DNA from: Gaetbulibacter saemankumensis DSM 17032
GTDB lineage: Bacteria > Bacteroidota > Bacteroidia > Flavobacteriales > Flavobacteriaceae
Length of the DNA: 64,000 nucleotides
Direction: 5' to 3'
NCBI RefSeq assembly: GCF_000425645.1
Contig: NZ_AUDV01000006.1
Coordinates: 62,001-126,000, forward strand
In this document: positions 45,134 through 53,926 of the stretch, in pieces
How positions within the stretch are numbered: the stretch's first letter is position 1
Layout: the number at the start of each line of letters is the position of its first letter
Notes under the pieces: model-generated
Told to the model about the DNA's origin: nothing
Databases searched by the model: none
Seen by the model: only the letters and a program-made list of their open reading frames with translations
Position numbers and translations under genes: made by a program

Positions 45134-46187
45134 AAAACAATTCTCTATAATTACTATTAAATTTTTCTATATCAAAATGGGCTTCTGCATAATTTCTTGC
45201 ATTCACTGCCAAACTTCTGTAAAGTTTATAATCTCCAATTAGATTATTTATACAGTTTTTAGAAAAAGTTATAAAAAGTTCACTTTTAACCGGCCCTATA
45301 AATCCATTAAAATTGTTTTTTACGTGATCTGAAATACTCCCTACGTCTGTAGCGATTACCGGTATACCTAATTCCATAGCCTCCATAATCACCAATGGAA
45401 ACCCTTCTCTAGAAGAAGAAACAATTAAGAGCGATATTCTAGAAAAATGCTCCCTAACTTGTTTTGGATTATTACAATTCTCAAAATACTCTATATCCGA
45501 AAAAGATGTTTTGAAATTATCAAAATGATCACCTATAACTTTACCTTTACTTCCCGTTTCCCTTAGTATATCAAAAAATATTTCTGGTCTTTTTTCTTTC
45601 GAATTTCTACCAACAAATCCTATGGTAAAATTTTTAAAACGAACATCTATTTCTTTCTCGTCAAATTCCCCTATTATTATACCATTTGGTATAACAATAA
45701 AACGATCTAAAAATTCTAAACTTATATTATGCTTTAAATATAATTTTTTATAATCTTCCTTTGTTTTCTTATTAATCACAATTCTCTTATCAATTAAATC
45801 AATAAAAGGTAATGAAGTTTGTTCCATACCTAATTCAGGGAAAGAAAAGGCGTGGGTTAAATCAATAATCTTAACTTTTAATTTTAATCTTAATTTTGAA
45901 ACCAACTTATAGAATAAATTACTATTACTACCGAAAGCAATAACCTCAAAAAAAACAGATGAAATTCGCACAAAATTTACAGCTATTTTCTTTTGTCTTC
46001 TGCTAGCAACCCTAAAGCAATGAGCATGATTTCTAAACTCTGAACTTATCGATTCTTTCTTCGCATTGTTAAAAAAAACAATAGGTTTATTATGTAACGT
46101 TTTGATAATATTTAAATGCACCCGTTCAGCACCCCCAATATGGTGATAAGGAATGAAAAAAAATATTAACTTAAACCGTTTTAACAT
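45126..46187 (-). CDS. Glycosyltransferase family 4 protein
   Basis: A 353-residue GT-B enzyme. The N terminus FFIPYHHIGGAERVHLNIIKTL has the GGAE acceptor loop. The C-terminal half has FTIGFVGRNSKEKRPEIFFDIL and SREGFPLVIMEAMELGIPVIATDVGS. It is among the most AT-rich genes of the locus. It lies 3 bp after the upstream GT2 gene and overlaps the downstream one. Confidence 0.9.
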   Translation of the reverse strand: MLKRFKLIFFFIPYHHIGGAERVHLNIIKTLHNKPIVFFNNAKKESISSEFRNHAHCFRVASRRQKKIAVNFVRISSVFFEVIAFGSNSNLFYKLVSKLRLKLKVKIIDLTHAFSFPELGMEQTSLPFIDLIDKRIVINKKTKEDYKKLYLKHNISLEFLDRFIVIPNGIIIGEFDEKEIDVRFKNFTIGFVGRNSKEKRPEIFFDILRETGSKGKVIGDHFDNFKTSFSDIEYFENCNNPKQVREHFSRISLLIVSSSREGFPLVIMEAMELGIPVIATDVGSISDHVKNNFNGFIGPVKSELFITFSKNCINNLIGDYKLYRSLAVNARNYAEAHFDIEKFNSNYRELFYE

Positions 46188-46190
46188 AGC

Positions 46191-47156
46191 TTATAATTGA
46201 TTTAAACATCCTTCTAATGTTTGTTTCACCCTTTTTAAAATTTTATTAAATATCAAAAACAAATAATAATGGGATAAAAGCTTGCAATAGCTAAAGATTG
46301 AAATAATTCTGTATTTATAAAATATTCCTGCAACTTTACTATTATTTTTCTTTGAATTAAATTTGTGAAAATTTAAAAAATAGTGTTTAAGGTATCCCTT
46401 TAAATAAAACCGATAACTAAGTAAATTAAACCGCTTCAAACTCTTCGTTATATCTGGTATAAAAAATGATAATGATTTTGCATAATTAACAGCAAATTTA
46501 TGTTTATCTTTTATTCTGGCCTCCCTGTAAACACTATCAGGCGTAACTTCCCTATACACTACAAAGCTATTTTGTCCATTTAACATGGCTCTAATATGAA
46601 TTTCCGGATCATTTAGTCTTGGGTAAATCGGGTTAAATCCCTCTAGTTTTTTCAAAAAATTAGCATTCCAAAAAGTACACATAATACCCCAATATACCTT
46701 GCAAGACAAAAAATCTATTAAATAAGAATCACTTTTAGGTATCTCAAAAACATTTCTAGAACCACTCTCGTTCTCAATATACATAGGAAAAACATAAAAC
46801 CCCTTTGAAATATTATTTTTCAACATTTCAACTCTAGACTTTAAGCAATATTCGAGTAACAAATCATCAGAATCCAAAAAAACAATATAATCTCCAGTAG
46901 CTTTACTAAGACCATAATTTCTACAGGCACTAGCCCCTTTTATAATCTCTGAGGGCCTTTGATAATAAAAAAAGCGCGAATCATTTTTCGTATAATCTGC
47001 CATCAAGATGTCCGTCTCGTCACTACTCCCATCATCTATAACCAAACATTCCCAGTTGATATAAGTTTGTGCTAATACACTATCAAGGGCTTCACCTATT
47101 ATGTAAGCGCGATTAAATGTGGGTATAATAATAGAAACTAAAGGATTTTTACTCAT
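46191..47156 (-). CDS. Glycosyltransferase family 2 protein
   Basis: A 321-residue GT-A enzyme: VSIIIPTFNRAYIIGEALDSV, LVIDDGSSDET, SACRNYGLSKATGDYIVFLD and then SDDLL. The C-terminal 100 residues are basic and aromatic. It is the first gene of the tightly coupled block 36.1-47.2 kb. Heptameric array 3 lies directly upstream. Confidence 0.92.
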   Translation of the reverse strand: MSKNPLVSIIIPTFNRAYIIGEALDSVLAQTYINWECLVIDDGSSDETDILMADYTKNDSRFFYYQRPSEIIKGASACRNYGLSKATGDYIVFLDSDDLLLEYCLKSRVEMLKNNISKGFYVFPMYIENESGSRNVFEIPKSDSYLIDFLSCKVYWGIMCTFWNANFLKKLEGFNPIYPRLNDPEIHIRAMLNGQNSFVVYREVTPDSVYREARIKDKHKFAVNYAKSLSFFIPDITKSLKRFNLLSYRFYLKGYLKHYFLNFHKFNSKKNNSKVAGIFYKYRIISIFSYCKLLSHYYLFLIFNKILKRVKQTLEGCLNQL

Positions 47157-47207
47157 GGTTTATACAATACGAGACTAAGATAGAAAATTGTAATTACAAA
47201 CTCCTCT

Positions 47208-47270
47208 TCACTATTCACATTTCATCTCTTACACCTCTAGCATCTCACGCATGACACTTCTCGCACCTTA
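47208..47270. repeat. Heptameric array, locus 3 (degenerate)
   Basis: Units TCACTAT, TCACATT, TCATCTC, TTACACC are in phase from 47208 to 47235. After a two-base phase shift TCACGCA, TGACACT and TCTCGCA continue to about 47265. The stop triplet of the short upstream ORF lies at 47268-47270. The array is more decayed than loci 4 and 5. Confidence 0.7.
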
Positions 47271-47546
47271 AACCTCAATATCCTTAAGCTTCCCCCTGCC
47301 TCCCGAATTATTTAATAAAATTAAAAGTTTAGCAATTACCTTGATATTAGGAATCAATATACTTAGCCCTTTAATAATTCTGTAATCAGCACATTTGTAG
47401 GCATCCCATTGTACATGCTTCACATATTTACAATGAAACATAAAACAAGGTGACCCGATATGCCTTAACCTAATCTCTTTTTTAAAAAGTAAACTCATCC
47501 ATGGCTTAAGCCTGCCATCTGGATATCCCATCTGCCAAAGGAACAA
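47268..47546 (-). pseudogene. Probable C-terminal remnant of a glycosyltransferase-like gene
   Basis: An open frame of about 92 codons (TTG at 47546, or ATG at 47531) encodes a cysteine-bearing sequence, WQMGYPDGRLKPWMSLLF followed by GSPCFMFHCKYVKHV and YKCADYRIIKGLS. The frame stays open upstream to 47643, overlapping the end of the GT4 gene, with coding-like residues before the start but no ATG. This suggests the tail of a longer gene whose front was lost. I cannot name the family with confidence. Heptameric array 3 follows the stop. Confidence 0.45.
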
Positions 47547-47608
47547 CGTATCTTCCGATACTTTTTTTAATATGTATTTGGGCAGATGACATTTGCTATT
47601 TATGTAAT

Positions 47609-48721
47609 TTAAACTGATGCCTCCAACAATTGTTGCAACCCATCAATATGGTGTTCTAAACTAAACAGTTCCTGTATACGTTTTTTTCCTTTTTCCCCCA
47701 TACGTTTTGCCTTTTCTACATCATCTAATAGCATCAACATATGTTTACTCATAGTCTCCACATCATGTTCATCGCAAAGCAAACCCGTTTCTCCATGTAC
47801 CACAACATCAGAAATGCCAGCATGCCTTGTAGAAATAACGGGCAATCCTGCCGCACTCGCTTCTAAAACAGCTAATGGCGTTCCTTCCATATCGCCGTTA
47901 ATTGCAGTAACACTGTGTTGCACAAATGCTAAAGATTCTTCCAGTAAACCCCTATAATCTTTTGGTCTTATAACACCCAAAAGCTTTATATTTTGCTCTA
48001 TACCATAATACTTTATTAGATTATTACAGGTGTTATATAATTCTCCTTGGCCTGCCATCAATAACATGGCATCAGGATATTTTTCTATTACAGATATAAA
48101 AGCTAAAATCGTATAATAGGGTGCTTTTTTATTCACAAAACGCCCTATTGCAACAAACTGCTTTTTGGCAAATGTTGCTTGAACTTCCATAAACTCTGGT
48201 TGGGGACCATAAACATTATAAACAAGCTTATACCTTGGGCACCCTAAAGTTAATAAGCTTTGTTCCATAACACGAGATACAGCAACTACCTTGTTAGCCA
48301 TCTCAAAAACCTCCTTATAAGAATCACATCCATTTATCGTAGGCCGTACACTGGCATCAAACCCATGAAAATGCACTACGACTGGCAAACCCGATGCTTT
48401 TAAAACCCGTCTTAAATGATGGGCATGTGTCCCGTATTCTACTAAAATAGCCTCAATTTTATAGGCTTTTAAAGCTTTTAACAATACAGTTTCCCAAACA
48501 TAATTACTTCCCTTTTTAAACAGCTTTTCGTAAAACTTCAAAAAGGCCTTTGTAATAAAAGTAGCCAAAGGAGGGCGGTTTTCTAACTGAATATTGCCTC
48601 CCATGGCATAAAAATAAAAGATATTTCCTTTTAAATACCGCTTATGCGCCTGTATGAAAGTTTCGGAATAAGGATTCCTACTGGGTGTAAATATAGCTAT
48701 ATTGAGATCTCTATGTTTCAT
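47609..48721 (-). CDS. Glycosyltransferase family 4 protein (WcaL/colanic-acid type)
   Basis: A 370-residue GT-B enzyme opening NIAIFTPSRNPYSETFIQAH, with the acceptor-side VVVHFHGFDASVRP typical of WcaL-like enzymes. The donor-site motifs are FVAIGRFVNKKAPYYTILAF and EGTPLAVLEASAAGLPVIST. It overlaps the methyltransferase gene by four bases and is the last intact gene of the block 47.6-52.2 kb. Confidence 0.9.
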   Translation of the reverse strand: MKHRDLNIAIFTPSRNPYSETFIQAHKRYLKGNIFYFYAMGGNIQLENRPPLATFITKAFLKFYEKLFKKGSNYVWETVLLKALKAYKIEAILVEYGTHAHHLRRVLKASGLPVVVHFHGFDASVRPTINGCDSYKEVFEMANKVVAVSRVMEQSLLTLGCPRYKLVYNVYGPQPEFMEVQATFAKKQFVAIGRFVNKKAPYYTILAFISVIEKYPDAMLLMAGQGELYNTCNNLIKYYGIEQNIKLLGVIRPKDYRGLLEESLAFVQHSVTAINGDMEGTPLAVLEASAAGLPVISTRHAGISDVVVHGETGLLCDEHDVETMSKHMLMLLDDVEKAKRMGEKGKKRIQELFSLEHHIDGLQQLLEASV

Positions 48722-49419
48722 TTTTTAACCGTACCATATAAACCTGTTATCATCTCTCCCTCCACAAACCTAACCTTATTTATTTTATCTTTTCGAATTA
48801 AAAACTTAATAATTGGCTTTAAAACTATAGATAAATATTTTCTTTTCATTTTTGTCATAGGGCTTCTTCTCACCCATAAACCAAGCATCTGTGCCATAGA
48901 AGCATGCCAACCACCTGTAGCTTTTAGATTTACTTCCTTAAACCCTGCCATTAATAAATGCCTTTGCAAAGCAAAAGGCGTAAATCGGTATTCATCATGG
49001 GGTACTTCATGCAAATTCCAGAGAAAAGGTACAGTAAAAAACAAGATACCTTTTGGTTTTAATACTCTATATAACTCTTTTAAAGTAACTTCAGGTTCAG
49101 GACAATGCTCTAAAACCTCTGTTGCTATAGCGCAATCAAAACTATTATCTCCAAAAGGCATTATTATACCATTCCAAGTATAATCAGGTTTTATTTTTTT
49201 ATCATAATCTAAAGCAGTTTCTATATCTAAACCAATATAATCTTCAACATCACTATGTTCTAAAACATAATCTCTGTAAGGCATTTTCCCACACCCTACA
49301 TCTAAAAGTTTTCCTTTAAATGAAGGTAAGTTAATTTTTAAAGCACTAAAAATAGAGGTCCTAATTAGATATCTATCTAAAGTATCAGTCCTGAACGGAA
49401 TATCTATAAATTCTTTCAA
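48718..49419 (-). CDS. Class I SAM-dependent methyltransferase
   Basis: A 233-residue methyltransferase (type 11) with the SAM-binding motif GKLLDVGCGKMPYRDYV (about residue 37), IGLDIETALDY, and the post-motif FDCAIATEVLEHCPEPEVTL. In this setting it probably methylates a sugar hydroxyl or an acid of the glycan, which is inference from the neighbours. It overlaps genes on both sides by four bases. Confidence 0.88.
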   Translation of the reverse strand: MKEFIDIPFRTDTLDRYLIRTSIFSALKINLPSFKGKLLDVGCGKMPYRDYVLEHSDVEDYIGLDIETALDYDKKIKPDYTWNGIIMPFGDNSFDCAIATEVLEHCPEPEVTLKELYRVLKPKGILFFTVPFLWNLHEVPHDEYRFTPFALQRHLLMAGFKEVNLKATGGWHASMAQMLGLWVRRSPMTKMKRKYLSIVLKPIIKFLIRKDKINKVRFVEGEMITGLYGTVKK

Positions 49420-50279
49420 TAGAATATTTTATTTAGTTTCAGTTTAATTCTTTTCATAAATTTCTTCAGGCAACTCTCCTTATCCACTCCAAAAGCTAAC
49501 TTTCTTTGTCTTATTGCCCTATCTATTAAACGTTTTGAGTTTGTATCTTGATATAATAACTTTAAGGTTTCTTGTGTCTTTACTCCGTTTAAACATTTTG
49601 TCTTATTGTCTAAATTACTCCAAATACCAGTATCGTGTTCTCTATAAACACTCATATAATCAGGTAAAATGTAGGCTCTACTATTTTTAATAGCCAATAA
49701 CTGCAATGCCCAATCAGCCGCAGGAACGTTAAAGAAGAAACTTGGAATATCTTTTATGCTTTCTCTTCTTAGAAGCAATGTATTTGTATTTAAAACATTT
49801 TTAAATATTAACTCATGAAAGCCAAATTCCACCACACCCAGAGGAATCTTAGTTAAAATTCCATTTCTTAAAACACTGGATTTATGCCCACAATAACTAT
49901 AACCCTTGTTCTCCTCCAAAAAATCAACCTGCTTTTGTAGTTTTAAAGGATCGGTCCAGTAATCATCGCCATCTAGCAAGGCTACATAAGTACCAGTACA
50001 ATGTCCCAGTATATTCGTAAAATTATATAGACGCCCCAATTCCTGACGATTCTGCCAATACGGATCGCCTGGCTCCCGTTCTAAAAGGCGATAACTTATT
50101 TTAGGGTTTTTAGCCTGAGCAATAAACTGTTTTATAATACTAGGCGTATCATCTGCAGAAAAATCATCTCCTATAACTACCTCAAACCCGAAATCGGTCA
50201 CCTGAGCTTCAATACTTTGAAGCGCTGCTTCTATATACGCAGCATGATTATACGTTTGTAACCTAACACTAAGTAACAT
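49416..50279 (-). CDS. Glycosyltransferase family 2 protein
   Basis: A 287-residue GT-A enzyme: LLSVRLQTYNHAAYIEAALQSI, VVIGDDFSADDT, YVALLDGDDYWTDPLKLQKQ. The LDGDDYW motif is typical of bacterial GT2 enzymes similar to WaaE/SpsA-like transferases. It overlaps the sulfotransferase gene by 11 bases. Confidence 0.91.
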   Translation of the reverse strand: MLLSVRLQTYNHAAYIEAALQSIEAQVTDFGFEVVIGDDFSADDTPSIIKQFIAQAKNPKISYRLLEREPGDPYWQNRQELGRLYNFTNILGHCTGTYVALLDGDDYWTDPLKLQKQVDFLEENKGYSYCGHKSSVLRNGILTKIPLGVVEFGFHELIFKNVLNTNTLLLRRESIKDIPSFFFNVPAADWALQLLAIKNSRAYILPDYMSVYREHDTGIWSNLDNKTKCLNGVKTQETLKLLYQDTNSKRLIDRAIRQRKLAFGVDKESCLKKFMKRIKLKLNKIFY

Positions 50280-51090
50280 AGTTATATTTTTTTAGGGTGT
50301 TACCGGCAACGGCATGAAACAGCTCGAGTTCCGATTCTGATAATACCGTTTTAAATTTATTAAAATTACTTGTATCTAATGGTTCCACAACTTTAGTCTT
50401 CCAGTGCAGCGTAGATTCCGGTTCATTATTATTCGTGTAGTAGCTAAGCATATCCGGTTCGAAAGCTGTTCCTAAAAAGGCACATACCAATTGCAAAATC
50501 CTTTCTATATCCAATAACAGATCTTCATACCGGATTATTAATGCATGTTCAGTCTCTAAAAAACTATCAATCCTACTCACATTAGCATCCCACTCTTTGG
50601 CAATGTGTTCTATGTCATTGGGAACTTTAGGCATATATTTAAGTCCTTGATCTAAAGTTTGCAATTGTAAGTATGAACAAGCCACATCACGCCCGTCACG
50701 TATAAGGTGAATATACTTTGCTTTAGGGTAAAGGTGTTTTAATGTATCCAGATGGTGTATATAATAATTATTCTTATCGCCAATAATGGGTTTACCGGTA
50801 TATTGTCTGTAAATAGCATCAAACACCTCAGCATAATTATAATCCTGTTCTAATATGTAAGTAATATCAGCAGGGTTAATATGCCAGTCTTCAATTTTTT
50901 TTGAACGTAAAATATCGCTTAAAAAATCCTGAGCGAGCAAGCGTTTATTAGTTCCCCAGTCTTTATAAGTGCTGTACCACCATTGTATCATACCACATTC
51001 CGGAGGCACACCAATGCGCGAATGCGCATTTAATAATAAACGCAATAAGGTTGTTCCTGATCGTGGGTTACCCAGAATAAAAAAATCCAT
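50269..51090 (-). CDS. Sulfotransferase (Sulfotransfer_3 type)
   Basis: A 273-residue protein with the PAPS 5'-phosphosulfate loop DFFILGNPRSGTTLLRLLLN (residues 2-21) and the 3'-phosphate motif YIHLIRDGRDVACSYL (about 127). A conserved LIIRYEDLLLDIERIL segment follows. It is a different subfamily from the one at 40.6 kb. It presumably sulfates the polysaccharide or a lipid-linked precursor. The gene lies 3 bp after the aminotransferase. Confidence 0.87.
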   Translation of the reverse strand: MDFFILGNPRSGTTLLRLLLNAHSRIGVPPECGMIQWWYSTYKDWGTNKRLLAQDFLSDILRSKKIEDWHINPADITYILEQDYNYAEVFDAIYRQYTGKPIIGDKNNYYIHHLDTLKHLYPKAKYIHLIRDGRDVACSYLQLQTLDQGLKYMPKVPNDIEHIAKEWDANVSRIDSFLETEHALIIRYEDLLLDIERILQLVCAFLGTAFEPDMLSYYTNNNEPESTLHWKTKVVEPLDTSNFNKFKTVLSESELELFHAVAGNTLKKYNYVT

Positions 51091-51093
51091 ATA

Positions 51094-52164
51094 CTATATA
51101 CTGGTTTTTATAATTTTGCAAATCGTTTTAATGTCAGATTTTGTGATGCCTGCCCAAAGTGGCAAGCACATAATGCTTGAAGCCACTGTTTCTGATATTG
51201 GACAATTACCGTCTTTTACATAAGGCAACTGATTTAAACTCGGATAAAAATAACGTCTCGGATAAATATCAACTTGTTCTAAAGCCATTTTCACCTGTAA
51301 CAATTTAATTTCATTTTTAAAAATAACAGGGTAATAGCTGTAATTCCATTGGGTATGCTCACGTAGTTCGATTGTTTTTAATGGTAAAGCATCCACTAAA
51401 GTTTTGTAATAATCTACAGCCTCACGCCGTTGTTGAACTATAGTATCGACATAAGGTAAAACCGCCAAGCCCATGGCGGACTGTAATTCACTCATTTTAG
51501 CATTAATACCTAAACTTCTAAACACATCGGGGCCGTCATGCCCTAAATTATGATGGTAATACATCTCATCTCGTAATTCTGGTTTACAAAATAAAGCCCC
51601 CCCTTCTCCTGTGTGAAACAACTTGGTGGCGTGAAAACTACAGGTACTTACATCGCCGTAATTAAAAACAGACTGTCCTTTATACCGCACCCCAAAACAA
51701 TGCGCGGCATCGTAAATTACTTTTAAATGATGTTTTTTAGCAATTTGTTCTATAGCTTCTACGTCACATGGGTTTCCAAACACATGCGTGGCTAGTATAG
51801 CCGAAGTTTCTGCGGTAATAGCCGCCTCAATCTTAGTCTCATCTATGGTTAAATACTCCGAATGTATATCAACAAACACAGGGGTACAACCCTCCCAAAC
51901 AATACTGCTCGTTGTGGCTACATAACTAAAAGGAGTCGTGATAATCTCACCTTGTAATCCCAAAGCTTTAATGGCTATTTGTAAGGGCAAGGTGCCATTA
52001 GTCATGGCAATTATATCTTGCACCTCTAAGTAATCTTTAAGCCTTGCTTCCAGTTCCTTTACCAAAACCCCTCGATTGGTCATCCAACCTGCATCCCAGG
52101 CTTCTTTTAGTATCGCCTGATACTCGTTCTGTGGAGGTAAAAAAGTTTTGGTAACGTTTATCAT
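51094..52164 (-). CDS. DegT/DnrJ/EryC1/StrS-family sugar aminotransferase
   Basis: With the start at 52164 (MINVTKTFLPPQNEYQAIL) the protein has 356 residues. An upstream extension of the frame to 52239 would overlap wzt and is not family-like. The PLP-binding Lys lies in CSFHATKLFHTGEGGALF, and the N-terminal GWMTNRGVLVKELE and TNGTLPLQIAIKAL segments are typical. It converts a nucleotide-linked keto-sugar to an amino sugar for the glycan. The matching dehydratase/isomerase genes are not in the window. Confidence 0.92.
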   Translation of the reverse strand: MINVTKTFLPPQNEYQAILKEAWDAGWMTNRGVLVKELEARLKDYLEVQDIIAMTNGTLPLQIAIKALGLQGEIITTPFSYVATTSSIVWEGCTPVFVDIHSEYLTIDETKIEAAITAETSAILATHVFGNPCDVEAIEQIAKKHHLKVIYDAAHCFGVRYKGQSVFNYGDVSTCSFHATKLFHTGEGGALFCKPELRDEMYYHHNLGHDGPDVFRSLGINAKMSELQSAMGLAVLPYVDTIVQQRREAVDYYKTLVDALPLKTIELREHTQWNYSYYPVIFKNEIKLLQVKMALEQVDIYPRRYFYPSLNQLPYVKDGNCPISETVASSIMCLPLWAGITKSDIKTICKIIKTSI

Positions 52165-52190
52165 TAAGCTAATTATTTTTATTGAATTAA

Positions 52191-53420
52191 TTACAATTCG
52201 TTCAATTCTAAATTTGAATCGAGTAGAAAAGGTGACCACACTTCTCGATCATGATAAATTTGGAAAGAAGCAATATTATTAACCCTCATGAGAGGAGTAT
52301 TATTCCTTTTGTTGTTAATTGTTAGACTTAAAGAATAAATTCCTTTCGAAAGTTGTATTTTATCATGTTTTATAGTAATTATGGAAATTCCTTTTATTAG
52401 CTTTCTATTGCTGCATTGTTGAATAAATCTAGCCACCTCTCTTTGTTCTTTATCATAAATTGTAACTTCTATTAATGGCAATTCATCTAATCCTAGATTA
52501 TTAACAACTAACTCCAACTTAAAATCATCGCACCAATTTAAATAATATAATCCCAGATCATTAACGTCAGCCAAAATTTTAACTTGTTCCAATTTAATAG
52601 ATCCATCATCAAATACCACGTTGGTATCATTATTAGCAAATCGGGTATAATACAAATCAATCCCCTTACCAACATCAGCCCCTTGGTATTCCACTATCCC
52701 GTGATCCATAAGTATAATCTGATTACAAATGCGTGATACCATAGGCATGCTGTGGCTCACAAACACCATAGCGGTATTGGGTAAAAGCTGGTCTATGGTT
52801 TTAAAACACTTTAGTACAAAACCTAAATCGCCCACCGCAAGCACTTCATCTATAATCAACACATCGGGTTGCATTTGTGCCGCAACAGCAAAACCCAGAC
52901 GTACCTTCATCCCGCTGCTATAATGCTGCACCGGCATATCGATAAACTCCTCCAGTTCGGCAAAAGCAATAATGGTCTCTAATTTGGCATCAATCTCCTG
53001 TCGGCTAAAGCCCAGAATAGCCCCATTGTTATAAATATTTTCACGTCCGCTCAATATGGGGTTAAACCCGGCACCAAGCTCTATTAAAGCCCCAACACGC
53101 CCCGTTATGGTAACCTTTCCGGCATCGGGGTTTATCAAGCCGTTTAGTATTTTCAGCAAGGTACTTTTACCTGCCCCGTTATGACCAATCAATCCTAAAC
53201 ACTCCCCACGACGTAGCTCAAAACTAACATCCTTAACCGCCCAGAACTCCTTAGGTCTCAGTAACCGTTCATGGATATTACCACGCATATTGGAAAACAA
53301 ATCCTGCACCCCATACCACAAACCCGTCTTCAGGTCTTTGCAAAACTTCTTGCTCAATCCCTCAACGCGCACCAGCACATCGTCGTTATGTTTTTCTATA
53401 TGTTCGTTTATTTTATTCAT
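52191..53420 (-). CDS. wzt: Polysaccharide ABC exporter ATPase Wzt, with C-terminal domain
   Basis: A 409-residue protein. Residues about 1-245 form the ATPase: Walker A LIGHNGAGKSTLLKIL, signature HYSSGMKVRLGFAVA, Walker B VLIIDEVLAVGDLGF. The remaining 160 residues form a beta-rich domain like the Wzt C-terminal domain, which in E. coli O9a binds the glycan's terminal modification. With Wzm it exports lipid-linked polysaccharide across the inner membrane. It is separated from wzm by a four-helix-bundle gene and two heptameric arrays. Confidence 0.92.
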   Translation of the reverse strand: MNKINEHIEKHNDDVLVRVEGLSKKFCKDLKTGLWYGVQDLFSNMRGNIHERLLRPKEFWAVKDVSFELRRGECLGLIGHNGAGKSTLLKILNGLINPDAGKVTITGRVGALIELGAGFNPILSGRENIYNNGAILGFSRQEIDAKLETIIAFAELEEFIDMPVQHYSSGMKVRLGFAVAAQMQPDVLIIDEVLAVGDLGFVLKCFKTIDQLLPNTAMVFVSHSMPMVSRICNQIILMDHGIVEYQGADVGKGIDLYYTRFANNDTNVVFDDGSIKLEQVKILADVNDLGLYYLNWCDDFKLELVVNNLGLDELPLIEVTIYDKEQREVARFIQQCSNRKLIKGISIITIKHDKIQLSKGIYSLSLTINNKRNNTPLMRVNNIASFQIYHDREVWSPFLLDSNLELNEL

Positions 53421-53433
53421 GTCTATATTAATC

Positions 53434-53576
53434 GTGAATCGGAAAACGTAAATCGAAAACCATCCTACTTCTCACACTTCACACTTCACGTTTCACCACT
53501 CACATCTCACATCTCACGCTTCACGATTCACCTCTCACATTTCACGTCTCACGCTTCACCACTCACTTCTTACGCC
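53434..53576. repeat. Heptameric arrays, locus 4 (15-unit array with opposed short arm)
   Basis: From 53472 to 53576 fifteen perfectly phased 7-bp units occur: fourteen begin TCAC and the last TTAC. The variable three bases are mostly A/C/G followed by two pyrimidines. At 53434-53461 four units face the other way (GTGAATC, GGAAAAC, GTAAATC, GAAAACC). The stop codon of the four-helix-bundle gene (53563-53565) lies inside unit 14 and its last codons in unit 15. The short arm begins 13 bp from the wzt start codon. Confidence 0.95.
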
Positions 53577-53913
53577 TTAAATAATTCCTAAACCCCAATA
53601 ATAACTGTTTCGTTTTTAAAAGCCTGTCAGTAACATTGGTGTCAGACGCCAAATAATGTAATCGTAAAGCTATGAAATACTGTGTTTCCAATTCGGCAAT
53701 AGAACCCAAAGCGATAGATATAAACTGATTCAATTCCTTATCACTTTTCCGACCACATCCTTCTGCAATGTTAGACGGAATAGAAATGGCTGCTCTCCGC
53801 ATCTGACTCGTTAAACCATAACGTTCATCATCAGGAAAAACTGAAGTAACTTTATAAACCAGTTCGACCAGATCCATCCCAGATTTCCACACATCTAAAT
53901 CTTTATGATCCAT
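53563..53913 (-). CDS. Four-helix-bundle protein (23S rRNA intervening-sequence/Avd-like)
   Basis: The start at 53913 gives 116 residues beginning MDHKDLDVWKSGMDLVELVY. The core has the diagnostic IVS/S23 family motifs: FPDDERYGLTSQMRRAA, SIPSNIAEGCGRKSDKE and IALGSIAELETQYFIA. The family was named from ORFs inside 23S rRNA intervening sequences and is structurally related to Avd of diversity-generating retroelements; it forms basic pentameric bundles that can bind nucleic acid. Function of stand-alone copies is unknown. The gene interrupts wzm-wzt and is bracketed by two heptameric arrays. No reverse transcriptase is nearby. Confidence 0.9.
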   Translation of the reverse strand: MDHKDLDVWKSGMDLVELVYKVTSVFPDDERYGLTSQMRRAAISIPSNIAEGCGRKSDKELNQFISIALGSIAELETQYFIALRLHYLASDTNVTDRLLKTKQLLLGFRNYLRRKK

Positions 53914-53926
53914 AATTTTATTTTTT

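Noticed and set aside
53271-53591. Plus-strand open frame of 106 codons ending in a His/Ser/Thr-rich repeat
   Set aside because: It is antisense to wzt and then reads through the heptameric array, which has no stop codons in this direction. The repeat peptide is a product of the 7-bp unit, not of coding selection.
53563-53913. Diversity-generating retroelement around the Avd-like gene
   Set aside because: No reverse transcriptase, template repeat or variable repeat was found nearby; the four-helix-bundle gene stands alone.
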